Positions 38,601 to 50,844 of a stretch of DNA of 64,000 nt are shown here, in pieces. The DNA is from Ochotona curzoniae (taxonomy: Eukaryota > Chordata > Mammalia > Lagomorpha > Ochotonidae), in the NCBI RefSeq assembly GCF_017591425.1, contig NW_024466307.1, positions 4,045,001 to 4,109,000 on the forward strand. The letters run 5' to 3'. Below the pieces are notes generated by a model, which saw only the letters and a program-made list of their open reading frames with translations, did no database searches and was not told the DNA's origin. Every line of letters starts with the position of its first letter. Position 1 is the stretch's first letter. Position numbers and translations under genes: made by a program.

Positions 38601-39631
38601 ACAGAAGATCTCCACAGCGCTTTTGCCCATGAAAATAACCAGTGTGCCCGGGGGGTGAGGGTTGGGGGTGGACAGGCGAGCAATAAAAACCCAGCCCTCA
38701 AAGTCATTTCTATATGCTAGCATCATACTTTATATAAAGCTCTGGGATCTGCACACTTCCTGGTAGACAGGAAAATGTGGCAGTCAGTTCAACATTTGAG
38801 AAGTCTGGAAATTCATTTTCACATGTATATAACAATTTATTATCACAGGAAACCCAATTAAAATGTTGAGCTATTAAACACAATTCACTTCCCAACTCAG
38901 GAAAGAATGAAATGTATGCAGCAGAGATCTGCATTACTATTAAAAAACTTTACTTCTACATTTGTAGCATTACGTATTTAAATTTGTAAATTCTATGTTA
39001 CATTAATCACATGAATATAGATGGGCAATTTTCAGATGGTGCTACAGTAATTACCATATCTCCCATAAAAGAAACCATTCCTGCTGATGATTTTACAGTG
39101 AATATTCTTAAAGACAGACTATAGTTCATAAAAACGGTAAGGCTTCCTCCACAAATGTTATTAAACATAGGAGCCCTCCTTAAATTTTATGAAAATGTTG
39201 AAAAATTAAATATTACACTTTAATATCCCTGCCTTTGGACTCTGCCATTATACTGAATACTATATAGAACATGGTCACAGCATCATAAAAGGAAGTGGCC
39301 TCGGTCCACGTCTGACTTTGCTGGGATTCAATATGCAGAGTTTCCCAATGCAAGTAAAATCTGCAGATCAAAACGGCGAGGGTGTCACCATCCAGAGGGA
39401 CAGAAGAGCTGCACTGTACGTCTTCCACAGACACTGCCTGGCATAACTTCGCCCCATTAGCTTTTCTTACTCCCCATGCAATTTCTGCTACATGTAATGT
39501 TAGGGGCTAGAGAAAGAATATGTAGCAGAGAAGCCTTCAGCCAATGAACAAATGAATGTTGTAAGGAATTCATTAGAGAAATTACTACCTGCATGGTATT
39601 TTGAAAGACTAGCTCGGAGCTATCACTGTTT
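35621..39631. other. Intronic sequence with GA simple repeats
   Basis: A GAGAGG/GA stretch lies at about 37527-37572. AT-rich, repeat-poor sequence runs over 38700-39200. No exon is seen. Confidence 0.45.
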
Positions 39632-39925
39632 AAAGAGAACCTGTTTATTTGAAAGAGTAAGCAAGTGAAAGAGAGGGAGGGAGATCTTCCACCTGATATG
39701 GTTCACACTCCAAATGGCCACAAGGGCCAGGACTGGGCCAGGCTGAAGATGGGAAAAGGTGCCCAGTTCAGGTCTTCCCCTTGAGTGGCACTGGTCTAAG
39801 CATCTGGGCATCTTTTGCTACCTTGCCAGGGAAATGAGCAGAAAGCTGGATGAGAAGCAGAGTAGCCACAACTTGAACAGGCAAGTCCATACTGAATGAC
39901 ACCATCTCACTTCAGCACTGTCATA
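39632..39925 (-). repeat. Old lagomorph C-type SINE
   Basis: Reversed tail TGTTTATTTGAAAGAGTAAG is followed by GATCTTCCACCTGATATGG, CCAAATGGCCACAAGGGCC and CCAGGGAAATGAGCAGAAAG. The head lies near TTCAGCACTGTC. Diverged, nearly full length. Confidence 0.8.
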
Positions 39926-40454
39926 CGGTAAGTTCAAGGTCTCACAAGCAAAACATCTTCAGAGGGTCCAATCACTTAAGTAACTGAATGTGTGCCTTCC
40001 ACATGGCCAATATAGTGCCATTTGGAGTAGGGATTTTTTTTTTCTGTAAAAAAGAAATCTTTGAAAAAAATAATTTGAGTCTGACACAAGATCACACACA
40101 ATGAAGAAATTCCTGATGCTTCATTTAGTGCTGAGCGACTTGGTCATAAATGTGTGGACTTGGAAATTTGTAAGGAAGCAGCTACCCAAGGCCCTTACAT
40201 GGATGATCACATGACTTTGGCAGTTTCTGTGGATATACTGAATTCTAATGGAAGAACGGCAAGAAGTAAGCGTCTGCAATTACGATTTTCAACATGTTGT
40301 TCAAGGTTAAGTCTGTGAATGTGGACAGAGGCTCACCCCTATGACTGAAGTAGGCATTCTCTTATACTTGCCTTTTGTTTTCATCTTCTTAATATTGCTT
40401 TATTCATTTTCCTTCTACTTGAGGAACTTTGATTTTATCTGTTTGCTTTTTGTT

Positions 40455-40735
40455 TTATTTTATTTGAGAGGCAAACAGAGATAGACTGCTTTGTTCCTCA
40501 GATGCCCCATACAGACCAGGATGGGGCCAAGCGGGAGCTCGTTGCCCGGGACTCCATTCAGGTCTGTCACGTGGGGGACCAGAACCCGAGCACTTGAGCC
40601 TTCACATGCTGCTCCTGCAGGTGTGTGTCAGCAGGAAGGCAGAACTGGGAGTGCAGGCTGGGGTTGGACCGACTCACTCCTGCATGGCAGTTGGACCTGT
40701 GCCCCTACTTCAGAACTGCACTTGCCACACCTATT
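40455..40735 (-). repeat. Old lagomorph C-type SINE
   Basis: Reversed tail TTTTATTTTATTTGAGAGGC is followed by AGACCAGGATGGGGCCAAGC and GGGGACCAGAACCCGAGCAC. A box-B-like reverse TGGGGTTGGACCG lies at about 40660-40672. Confidence 0.7.
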
Positions 40736-40805
40736 CCATCACTTTATTTCTACAACATGTTTGCTTAATATCAAATTCTTCAAATATTCTTTTTAATTAA
40801 TTAAT

Positions 40806-40862
40806 TTACTTTTTAAATTGGAAAGGCAGATATACAGAGAGGAGAGACAGCACCATGTCACT
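40806..40862 (-). repeat. Tail fragment of a younger C-type SINE
   Basis: AATTAATTTACTTTTTAAATTGGAAAGGC-type sequence (split here by composition) runs into AGATATACAGAGAGGAGAGA. This is the reversed 3' end of the pika-type subfamily. Only the tail is present. Confidence 0.65.
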
Positions 40863-41019
40863 GAGACCCAGTGGGAAACGAGACGTAACGGATGGTTGTT
40901 CATGTTGAATCCTGCAGAGAAAACTAGGGAGTCATCCGCTGCAAACCACTGGCTTTTCCTTCAAAATGATCAACTTGTGAAAAGGCAAGAGCCGAGAAGA
41001 CTCAATTTTTAATGTATTG

Positions 41020-42265
41020 ATACTTTTCAGAATATTAAACTGGAGAAATCTCAAAATGGGACATCCTATGAGCATTATGCTGGGGGGGGGGAACATTACA
41101 ATCTAGGGAATTAAGTACCTAATATCAAAGGGAGTATTTTTCATTTTTTTAAAGAACAAGAACAACAACAACAAAAAAAAAAAACAAGCAAAAACAAAAA
41201 AAAAATCAAAGATAAAACCTAAGAAAACAACTCTAGCAAAGATGACCCAACGGATACTGGGCAAACCCTTTAGCAGGATTAAATCCTACAGGTGAAGTTA
41301 ATTGCACAAAAAGCTCTCCAAAACAGCCAGAATTTCTATGCTGGTTCTGGTGCCAGAAGTACAGGCTCCAGGTGGGTCCTAATGCTTAATGAGATGCACG
41401 GGGGAACCTCATTGGATGAGTAATCGGTGACCTGCAGGGAAACTCTGCCTTAGAATGGAGATGGAGAATTTAGCTGAAGGATCATACAGGTGAGTGACTG
41501 CTATAAAAGCTGCAACACTCAAGTTTTAAAAAACTTTAGATCGAGGGCTCAGCTCCTTTCTAGGTTTATAATAGGCTGTTCTTATGCCTTTCAGGAAAAA
41601 AAAAAACAACATTTCTAAAAGAAAAAAATACTACTCCTTCAAAAAAAAGTCTAATCAAATATTTGCATTGTTCTTATTTACTATTGCATATTATACATAA
41701 AATTTAAGGAGTCTGTATATTTTTAGAAGCATTTTTTTTTAATTGACACATTCTATGCTTTTGCCACTGCATTTTGTAGTGATCAGCAGTTCTTGCAGTG
41801 ACTGTATGATCAGAAAACAGCTTTGGTCCGCCTAGTTGTTCCATAGAGCCCACCATGATTTGTTCTTTTACATATTACTTTTACTCTAAACGGTTAGGGA
41901 AGAGTGCTGATAGCATAAATTGAGTATTTAGTGAATAAACGTGATGACCAGAACTATGGATATCATTTTAAAACGTCGTTAAAAATATTTCCTTAGTAAT
42001 ATATGTGTATACATATGTGTGTATATGTTTAAAATAAAATATAAAAATGAGACTTCTTCATATGTATGTGTGTATGTTAACAAAATACAAGACTTTATAT
42101 ATATGTTTGTGTGTGTGTTAATAAAATAAAATCAGATTTCTGATGAACATAGTTTAGAATCAGATTTCATGCCTTTGCTGGCCCGCCTATATATTTAATT
42201 CAGAAGTTTCATCCCTTACCTCCATTTCTAATTTCAAATGTTCATGCTTTACTTCCAGATTGCTT
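41020..42265. other. AT-rich intron with A-rich and TG/TA simple sequence
   Basis: G homopolymer at about 41082-41091, A-rich low complexity at 41155-41215, and TATG/TG-rich sequence at 42000-42120. In the last, a GTGT...TTAATAAAATAAAAT-like unit recurs at roughly 55-60 bp spacing. No exon is seen. Confidence 0.5.
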
Positions 42266-42522
42266 TTGGACTGGGCGTTTGGTGCAGCAGTGACCCCTGC
42301 AACACCTGCGTTCCATCTTGGGGATCCTGCTTGCAATCTCCCCTACTTTGCCTCCAAGCCAGCCATGTGGGAGGCAGCAGGTAGAGGTTCAAGCAGAGGG
42401 CTCCCTGTTACCCACATGGGAGATTCCGCTTGAGTTCCTGACGCCTGTTTGACCTGGTCGGTGCCTGGCTACTGCAGGTATCTGGGGGCATGAGTCTGTG
42501 TCTTTCAAATAAAATAAAATGA
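42266..42522 (+). repeat. Old lagomorph C-type SINE
   Basis: Head GGGCGTTTGGTGCAGCAGTG, then CACCTGCGTTCCATCTTGGG, CCCACATGGGAGATTCCGC and the tail TGTCTTTCAAATAAAATAAA. Diverged with internal rearrangement. Confidence 0.8.
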
Positions 42523-44005
42523 TATTAAAAACGAATGCTCAGACTTATTCACTAACTATTAATTTTCCATGTCTATAGCTACATGGACATTGTACTTCTT
42601 TCATTGACTTGGGTCCCAGGTGCTGTGGAAATTCAAACAGATCCTTTGTGAGGGCGTGCTAGCATCTTTCAAAGACAGGTCCACTGTCTTTAAATTACCG
42701 TATTAGTGATCTCAAAATATTCCTTAAAACTATTATTTGTTAGACTCATGCATAAATGCTCACTACCAAAACTGATTATAAGACATAACAGCAGAAGTTA
42801 CTTTCATAGAATAGTTAAATGCAGGTTTGCCCTGTGGGCAGTCTGACCATTAAGTTAATAACTCTCATTGTGGTTCTGCATGTATGTTCAGATCATTCTG
42901 CATCTCACCGTCTTCGTTTTGTTTTCAGGAAGAATTTCACACAGCCCAAATACATGAAAGAAGCAAGAAACATTTCACTAACCAATAAAATAAGCCTGGG
43001 CAGTAGTCTGCCAAAAAGCAAAGGAAAAAAAAAAGTCATAAAGTCAGCTATGTCATTTTAAAAGACTGTCTTTTGCAGAGGTGATCTGAAACGTGGAACA
43101 GTCGTACTGTTTATAACTGCATGCAGAAGCGGCATCCATTCAAAGGACGTGACTCTGCTTTCAGCTGGCTTACAGGAAGGCTGTCCTTCACATCTATCAA
43201 TCAGAGGGTAAAACACTGGCAGCCCTGCCAACACTCAGCAACCAAAATACAGGCATTTATCGAGTATTCTGTTCACGGGTAAAGAAAGTGGAAGGAATTC
43301 CGTTGAAATGTTTTCTTGAAATATTTTTCACAACAGCCTGCTGGCATTCTCCACTCTACACCTGAAGTTATTCAACATGATGATTTCCCAAGGGTCGTTT
43401 TCACATCACATGGAGACACTTGGCTCTCACCGCCTGAATCCAGACAGAGCCAAGATTTGTGTCTCAGTGGACTGCCACTCCTCCCTCGTTGCCATTCTCA
43501 CTGAAGGGAGATTTTCAAAGGGTAAGAAACATACTTAACAACAACAGGTCTAGATGCTAAAATTAGCATGAAAGTAAAATTTAAAATCATAGTGGTTTAA
43601 AAGTTCATGTATTCACTGCGGTAAGATGAAACCGGGGCTTCCAAATTACTAAAATGAATTTGAGACAAAGGCCTTTTCTCACTGACTATGGTAAATATTT
43701 GTTTTCCATTTAAAACAGATAATCCCCATTGGGTTGGCTGTTATCCACCAAAACATGGTAACACTGAAAAAGAAATAAGATTTAACTGTATCTTTCACAA
43801 CACTATGTTACTCTGAGCTAACTGGTTGAAATAAATGTAGTTCTCTAATCTTAGGATCTGTGGTTTTTTTTTTTTAATTGCTGAAATGAATGAATTTATG
43901 CTAACAATTCGTTTAGCAGTGCATTTGTGAGCATAAAATCAATGCTAATAAATTTAACTGTCAATTTGTGACTCTCACTTTTGTCTTCTTTTTTTTTTTT
44001 TTTTT
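42523..44005. other. Intronic sequence, nothing identified
   Basis: Moderately AT-rich intron. T homopolymers lie at about 43864-43876 and 43989-44007. No exon is seen. Confidence 0.5.
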
Positions 44006-44108
44006 TAAGATTTATTTTTATTATTTTTTATTGGAAAGGCGGATATACAGAGAGGAGAGACAGAGAGGAAGATCTTCCATCCGATGATTCACTCCCCAAG
44101 TGAGCCGC
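44006..44108 (-). repeat. 5'-truncated young C-type SINE
   Basis: After a long T run, AAGATTTATTTTTATTATT is followed by TTGGAAAGGCGGATATACAG and GATCTTCCATCCGATGATTC. This is the reverse complement of the young subfamily's 3' end. The copy stops at CCCCAAGTGAGCCGC, lacking the tRNA-like head. Confidence 0.85.
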
Positions 44109-44121
44109 AAAATGAGTAAGA

Positions 44122-44402
44122 GGAGTCAGTGTCGTGGCACAGTGGGTTCATCTGCCCCTGCAATGCTGGCATCCCACACAAACACCGGTTCAAGCCCCAG
44201 CTGTTCTACTTCCTACAGAACACCACGCTGATGTGCCCGAGAAGGCAGAGGAAGGGAGCCTGATTCCTTAGCCCCCGGCCCCCACGTGAGGCCTAAGGAA
44301 GCTCTCAGTTTTGGCCTCATCCCGCCTTGGTCACTGAGGCCAGCTGCGGGATGGAACCAGCAGATCAACGCTCTCTGCCTGTTTTCCTTCTTTTTCAAAG
44401 TG
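44122..44402 (+). repeat. C-type SINE, tail to tail with no spacer family
   Basis: Head GTCAGTGTCGTGGCACAGTG, box B GGTTCAAGCCC at about 44188-44198, CAGCTGTTCTACTTCC, and the end CTTTTTCAAAGTG. It faces the truncated minus-strand SINE just upstream, giving an inverted SINE pair. Confidence 0.85.
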
Positions 44403-44775
44403 TTCTAAGTAAGCTAAACAATGACTACAGGTGCAGTGGAGTATTTCCTCATCTCCCGGAAGGGGCACACAGTCGGCACCACAACCCAGATTAGTTCATC
44501 TTCCCTGAGCTGGCAAAGTCCCTGAAGATATCTGCAGGCTCTACGTATGATGTCAGCGCCACTTCACTGAATAAAACATGATCTCATCAGATGTTATAAG
44601 CAATTTCAAGCCTAGGAAATGCAAACTATCACAGCTTTAAGAATAAATATTCAGCTAGCCTTATGAATAGTTTATTCTACATTAACATGTTTATTTACTT
44701 AAGAATTGCGGATTCAGAGGACGTCAGCCTAATTCTTCTTGTAGTTGCTTATTTAGCACATCAGCTTTCACTGCT

Positions 44776-45255
44776 GTAGTAGCCTGAATAGTGGCCTCCA
44801 TAGGAGACAGGCCCACACCCAAATCCCTGGGACCTGTGCATGCTTCCATCTTGGAAAATTCAGCGTGTGTGTGCGGGGGAGGGGCGGAGTTCTGTGTAGA
44901 CAGAATTAAGAACCTTGAAATGCAACCCTCCTATGACACCCAGAGGCACCCTACAGCCAGTGTAAGTATCTAAGAGATGGAAGATTCAAGCAAGAGGAGG
45001 AGATGTGAAGATGGGGGAAGTGGCCATAAAGCACAGCATCAGTGGACACAGAGCGGACAGGGACATGGCCAAGGTGCAGCCAATGGGCATGGACAAGGAA
45101 AGACGCTGCTCCGAGACCCCAGAGGGGACGTCACATGGCCGACAGCTCCTTTTCACACTGCCAGGCCTCTGACAGAACACATCTGTGCTTTCTTAAGTCA
45201 TCGCCATTGTGGTGTGACAACTTTCCACATACAGTGTTGCTCTCCACAGTGGCAG
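44776..45255 (+). mobile_element. Possible MaLR/ERVL-type LTR relic
   Basis: GTAGTAGCCTGAATAGTGGC, CCCAAATCCCTGGGACCTGT and GAATTAAGAACCTTGAAATG follow the pattern of old mammalian LTR-like repeats that begin 'tagactgaatgatgtccccc'. GACGTCACATGGCCGACAGC also fits, but the 3' end is unclear. A relic with no coding capacity. Confidence 0.35.
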
Positions 45256-45569
45256 GTATACACGGCCCACTATGAGCAGCCTGATGACGCCCCGAATCCT
45301 CCTATTTCATGCCTGTCGGGATGGAATCACACACGTCACAATACCCTTGCTGCACAGAAATGCCACTGGTAAGACTGAGTCCTAGAAGTATAGCACAACA
45401 TATCTGAAAAACACTGTTTTTTGCACAGCTCTTTCTGGAGTTGGGCTCAGTGATGCTGACCTGCTCATCACCGCAGAGCAACTGATCCTTGGCCCCTGAT
45501 TCCATCTCTGCCAAGGCTGGGCAGACAGTGGGAGAATGACTCACAGTCCAGGGGCCTCCTGGGATGGAC

Positions 45570-45740
45570 GTCTGTTGCACTGGCTATGTTAGAGGATCAG
45601 GCTCAAATCTTGTATCTGCTCACTACTCCAGCTTCCAAATCAGTTTCTCCCTGGTGTGCAGCACTTGGGCCTTGGCCACCCACCTGGGATACCTAGTCAG
45701 AGCAGGAAACACTGGAGGAGTGGACAGGATCTCGCTCTCC
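45570..45740 (+). repeat. C-type SINE fragment
   Basis: CAGGCTCAAATCTTGTATCT, CAGCACTTGGGCCTTGGCC and CCCACCTGGGATACCTAG match the middle of C-SINEs. Head and tail are eroded. Confidence 0.5.
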
Positions 45741-47705
45741 CCAGATGGTATGCAATAGGGGATAAACGGACACAAGCACCTACAGGGATGGAAGCAATAT
45801 CCTCAACCTCGATTCCTTTTCATCCATGCTAACTGAGCCACGGGTTATTGGAAGGCAGTTCCAGGGACCTCGTACTCCACAAGAACAGACCCCCTTCTCC
45901 ATCATGCTCATCAGGCACTTGCCACAGAGAAGGATTTGGACAGACACACAAATTGATATTTGGCATCACTGAAGATTACAGCACAGACATGAAGGCTTTG
46001 TGTGTGTATGTGAGAGAGAGAGAGAGAGAGAGGGAGAGCGAGTGAGCACAGACAGGTCTAGAAGGAAGAAAAGCATGCTGTAGACTGGCAACCCAGATGA
46101 TAGCTCTCAGGTGATGGCAGGACACATCCTGGAGTGCAGGGCTCTGCTGTCTCTTGCGGCAGAGGTGGGAGCAGAAGGGTCATCAAGGTTCCATGCAGCA
46201 AAATCCGGTACGAGCTTACAGGGCCCACCTTTACTGATGTTGTTCCTTTCTACAATCAGAATAGCATTAGGTGTGAATCCAGACTTTCCTCTGCCACTTC
46301 CCCCCACGCAGCAGACTGTCGGGGAATGCTCAGAAACCCTGGGTGGGGGACGGAAGCAAAGCGGAAGGAAGAGAATCACCATGTGAAACCCCAACCCGCT
46401 CACCAAGCTGCCGATCTCTGCTTCTGTGGCTCTATACATGCCCAGAAATACTCACACTGTGACAACCGGAGCAGTCACAGGAACCAGTACGAGGGGTTAT
46501 CCCAGAGTAGGAGGCTAACACGCATCAGGGGCTTCCGTGGTTTCTTGATGATCTTACAAAATGTATCAGACAGTACCGGATAATTAAACTTACTCGGGGC
46601 GAGAGGGGGGATCCTGGCCCATTCACTTTCTAATTGTTCCAATTTTAGCTTTGCTTTTCTTAGAGACTGAATAGTGCCTCCATCCCCCCGTCCTAAGAAA
46701 GCATCAGAGGAAAGGATGGGAGGACTACGCGTGTCAGGTGCAGGTGGCATCACAACGTCCCCAGTAGAATATCAGCTGAGATGCACAGCACCGCTGCTTT
46801 GGTCTGCGCTTTCACTTCTTGAGAGACACACCTTTTTTCCCTCCAAGAGTCTCTAATAAGCCTTGAAAATAATCGATGCTTTCATGATTTTTTTAAACTG
46901 GATGAGAATCCTGACATCCTCTCATTTACCTTCACCCTCAGAGAAGCAGGTAATTAGCTAACAGATATGGAGAGGGTCACCACGCATCGCGATGAAGGCC
47001 AGCAACTCAAGATCCATTTCAAATAAATTAAAAAAAAATATTCTCCCAAAAATATTAAACTCAGGTACATTTAATTTCATGATTTAAATACATTAATCAA
47101 AGACTTTCCAAAAACCCACTACCCATGCTACCTTGAAAATAAAATCACTTGAGTATATGTGGAACCTTAATGAGACATGACTCGATAACAATCCAATAAG
47201 GAAGAAATTCTTAAACCGCAGACCCCTTTTCGTTGTTCTTGGACTTCTACATTCAAGTGCAAGTACAGGCCTGGCCATATCCCCTGCATGCCCAGGGCTG
47301 CTCTCTGAACTTCTTCCGTTCTGCCCCCTCATGTCCTCCCCCACACTAGGAGGCACTGGTTAACGTTTTTAAAGATTACTTAAAGAAAAAAAAAATCACT
47401 GCTGGGGTTTCCTACAAGCACTCACTAACAATCCTTAAAGTATTAAGATACTATGTTGAACCAAATATTAAGCAAAAATAATTGTATGCAGCTACAACTC
47501 CGAGTATAAAACTAAAAATCAATATTATGACTTTTGCTTTGCCAAGGAATCTAACTATAGTAATTTAAAGGCTCTTTATTATTATCAAATTATTTAGTGT
47601 GATATTTGCTTTCTTCAACTGAAAACCGTTTTTATTATCATTCCTCTATTTATAATCGCTTGTAAGAAGGACAATATGTGTTCTTAACAATGCAAATAAA
47701 ATAAA
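45741..47705. other. Intronic sequence with (GA)n
   Basis: A (TG)(GA)n simple repeat lies at 46003-46040. The rest is unassigned intron without exons. Confidence 0.5.
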
Positions 47706-47865
47706 GCGTGCATTGGGTTCATGGCTCTTGAGGTCAGCTGCGGCCCAGCCCTGCACTTCACAGGCCTTTGGGCATGACTCAGAGGAGGAGCACCGCCTGT
47801 TTCTCTGCTTCTGTCTGTCCTTCTGTCTGCTGAAAAAACAACGCTTTCAAATCAGCATGTCTGGA
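47706..47865 (+). repeat. C-type SINE 3' fragment
   Basis: GCGGCCCAGCCCTGCACTTC-like sequence, GCCTTTGGGCATGACTCAG and the CT-rich tail GTTTCTCTGCTTCTGTC followed by CTTTCAAATC. Poorly preserved. Confidence 0.4.
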
Positions 47866-48017
47866 CTTATCCCATAACAAGTATTTATAAGGCATTTAAA
47901 ATGTCCCATGCATTGTTTCACAAGTAGGGATTCAACAGTGGAAATGTTAAACCAAAACTATCCTAGCCGTTAGGAGTTTCTCCTCCCCAGGCCAAGTGCG
48001 TAGGGCGTAGGGATGAT

Positions 48018-48072
48018 ACAAAGGGCCTCCGTAATGGCTAATCCTCTGCCTCCAAGCGCCAGCATCAGTCTG
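48018..48072 (+). repeat. C-type SINE head fragment
   Basis: AGGGCCTCCGTAATGGCTAA, CCTCTGCCTCCAAGCGCCAG resembles the first 50 bases of a C-SINE. It ends where the L1-like sequence begins. Confidence 0.4.
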
Positions 48073-48099
48073 AAGGCCAGCAACTGAAGATCCAGTATC

Positions 48100-48375
48100 A
48101 GTCATAAGTGTATCCTGACACTGTAGGTGTGGACAATGGTAGAGGCCACCAAGATATACTTAAATTGAACAGTTTCATGGGAGTCCAACTTTGATTTGGA
48201 AGTAGAGATGCATATTGCATTGTATCTTCACATCTGGATATGACAGTCCTTATTACACACTTACTATACATCCCATTAAATGGAATGTCATAAAACAGAA
48301 TCAACAACAGGAAGGAAAATAGGAAATTTACAACATGAAGTTAAGCAATATGCTACCAAAATGGCCAATGTGTTG
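48100..48375 (-). mobile_element. Lagomorph L1 3' UTR segment, antisense
   Basis: Collinear with the L1 3' end at 55900-56165. Shared words are AAGTGTATCCTGACA, GTAGAGATGCAT, TTGTATCTTCACATCTGGAT and GGCCAATGT. The 55.7-kb copy has a poly-T/G-rich-complement start that fixes the orientation as minus. Here the downstream part is missing. Confidence 0.65.
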
Positions 48376-49400
48376 AAGAAATGAAAAGAAAATCAAAAAC
48401 CTTCTTGAAGCAAATAGCACTACTAAATGACCTAGCGTTCAGTGAAGTTAATAAGAAAATTTTTTAAGAAATGAAAATTAAGGGCCCGGCGCGGTGGCGC
48501 AAGTGGTTAAAGGTCCTCGCCTTGCACGCCCGGGATCCCATATGGGTGCCGGTTCTAATCCCGGCAGCCCCGCTTCCCTTCCAGCTCCCTGCCTGTGGCC
48601 TGGGAAAGCAGTCGAGGACGGCCCAAGGCTTTGGGAACCTGCACCCGCGTGGGAGACCCGGAAGAGGCTCCTGGCTTCGGACTGGCATAGTATCGGCCCG
48701 TTGTGCTCACTTGGGGAGTGAATCATCGGATGGAAGATCTTCCTCTCTGTCTCTCCTCTCTGTATATCCGCCTTTCCAATAAAAAAAATAATAATAAAAA
48801 TAAATCTTAAAAAAAAAAAGAAATGAAAATTAAAACAAAAAATATCAAAACCCATGACATGTAGCAAAAACAGTATTGATAAGACTTTGATCTTACGTTT
48901 TGCATGAAGGCTGCCTTCCTTCACTGTTGGTGGGAGCGTAGGATCGTACAACCACTGTAGAAGGCTAAGAGAACTGAAAACTGACCTGCTGTATGACTCA
49001 GTTATCTCACTTCTGGAAATACATCCAAAGAAAAAGAAATGTGACTATGAGAAAGGGATTTGTAATCCTATATTTGCAGCAGCACAATCTACAGTAGCGA
49101 AGACATGGAAACAACCCAGATGCCCATCAAAAGAGGAATGGATAAAAAAACTATGTTGCATCTACTCCATGGAATATTACTCAACCATTAAAAAGAATGA
49201 AACTGTACCAGTCAAAACTAGACGGTCCCAACTAGGGACCACTATACTTAGTGAAATTAGTCAATCCCAAAAGGACAAATATGTTCTCTCTGATGCAAGG
49301 CAACCTTTATGCCTTTGCAGTGTCACGTAGCTCCACTTCTTCATTTCTGCTCTTGCTACCAGAACTTTTGGTGTAATATGCAAACAAAAAATGAAAACAA
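48376..49400 (+). mobile_element. L1 ORF2/3' fragment, interrupted by a young SINE
   Basis: Sense L1 words: AAAACCCATGACATGTAGCA at about 48849, CACTGTTGGTGGGAGCG at about 48922, TTGCAGCAGCACAATCTAC, GCCCATCAAAAGAGGAATGG at about 49122, ATGGAATATTACTCAACC at about 49171 and CAAAAGGACAAATATG at about 49267. The jump from the mid-ORF2 word to the ORF2 end shows an internal deletion. Less decayed than the other L1 relics, but still full of stops. Confidence 0.75.
48482..48817 (+). repeat. Young full-length C-type SINE (pika-type)
   Basis: 336 bp from GGGCCCGGCGCGGTGGCG to an A-rich tail. The tRNA-derived pol III promoter is intact, with a box A region GGCGCAAGTGGTTAA near 48493 and box B GGTTCTAATCC at 48551-48561. 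It is flanked by a perfect 16-bp target-site duplication, AAGAAATGAAAATTAA, at 48466-48481 and 48818-48833. It preserves many CpGs, so it is recent. Confidence 0.95.
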
Positions 49401-50844
49401 ATAAACAAACAAAAGACAAAAGTCACTGCTGGCGCCCGTGTCAGGGTTTTCCCCTAGGATTTCCAGAGTGCCACAGAGTCAGATTTTACCTTTTCCCCTT
49501 TTTTTTTTGATTCAGTTCTACTATTTTAAAACATATTTGGGAAATGATTTTTATTCTATTTTCAACTTAAACATTATAGCAGTGTAACTTACTTAAATAT
49601 GAAGTTTAAGTCACCTAAGCTTTTCCAGCTTGGAGAAAAGGGAAAGCTCCAGAAGGCTGTGATGTTTAGCAAAGGGAAGAACAGCAACCACTCAAAGCAT
49701 CTTTTGATCTCTTTGTTCAAGCACACTGGGAGCTTTCAGATCTCGGAGGTGTAGCTGTGATGCTGGGGATCCCCTGCATGCAAAACCAACTCTCGCCTTA
49801 CACACCTTCCTCAGACTCTACGCTAGGAATCTTCCTCAGTGCTTCCAACCTACTGATTCCTTAGCAAAGCTAGATTTGTCCACAGTGACTTTTTCCAAAC
49901 TTACATTCCTACTTCTGAAACAAGGAGATTCTTTTTGATAGAGGACGTAGGCAAATTTGACTTAACTAAGAAATATATTTGACAATTAGACCTTAAACGT
50001 TCTCATTTTATTTTTAATCTTTAGGCATTAACAAGGGTTACTTAACTACCAAGGACTGGTTAAGCCTCAAACGTAATGTCCGGAGGCGGCTTCATTGGTT
50101 TTCTTCCCTTACTGTCTTCACATTAGCCCATGGAACCATCAGGAAATGTCTGATACCTTCTGGCCAGACAGGCTTAGCACTTTGATTTTCTTCAAGCATG
50201 GAGACTAACAAAAATGTTGGCAACATAGAGGTTTGAGTCAGTGCCCAGGGCTCCCTTTGAGTGAGGGCTGCCTTTGCAGTGAGCATATTGTGCTGCGTTC
50301 ACAAAAAGGGGGTCCTGCCTACTCAAATATTTTAGCCATTCATCCTGGGAACAAACTAACAAACTCCTTCCCATCTGGATTCAGATGGCTCTAGACCACA
50401 GGACCTGCCCGAGAAGAGTCAACACTAAGGGTCAGATCGATGCCCTGGGCCGTGCAATTGGTCCACAGTCTGGGATAATCGGAGCTGAAGCTCTTCCTCC
50501 TCCTCCAGCATTTTTTGGAAATAGCCTGTCTTCAAGCTGTTCTGCCCATAATTCTACCTCTGTTTGCCCATCGGATTCCTCTTTGTCCTTCATCCACAAA
50601 GTCTTGGCGAATGGACCATCATGTTTGTGAGAACACCACAACTTCCCTGGCAGTGCCTGGGCTGTGGAGACCGGGGTCTTTCAGGGTTGGTTTCAGTTCT
50701 CATTTGTAGCACAATAAACCATGTTTGCTGCCAGCCAGTGCCACTTCCTCACCCAACACACAGCTGCCTCCCTTCTCCATTCTGGAAAAATTCTGAAATT
50801 TATATCTGCAATCAGTTTCAAGCTGACATTTGTTTAAGACCTAA
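49401..50844. other. Intronic sequence, nothing identified
   Basis: Mixed intron after the L1 fragment; T run at about 49499-49508. No exon or named repeat is seen. Confidence 0.5.

Noticed and set aside
48494..48570. A tRNA gene (box A and box B present)
   Set aside because: The boxes belong to the tRNA-derived head of a SINE; no cloverleaf acceptor stem follows.
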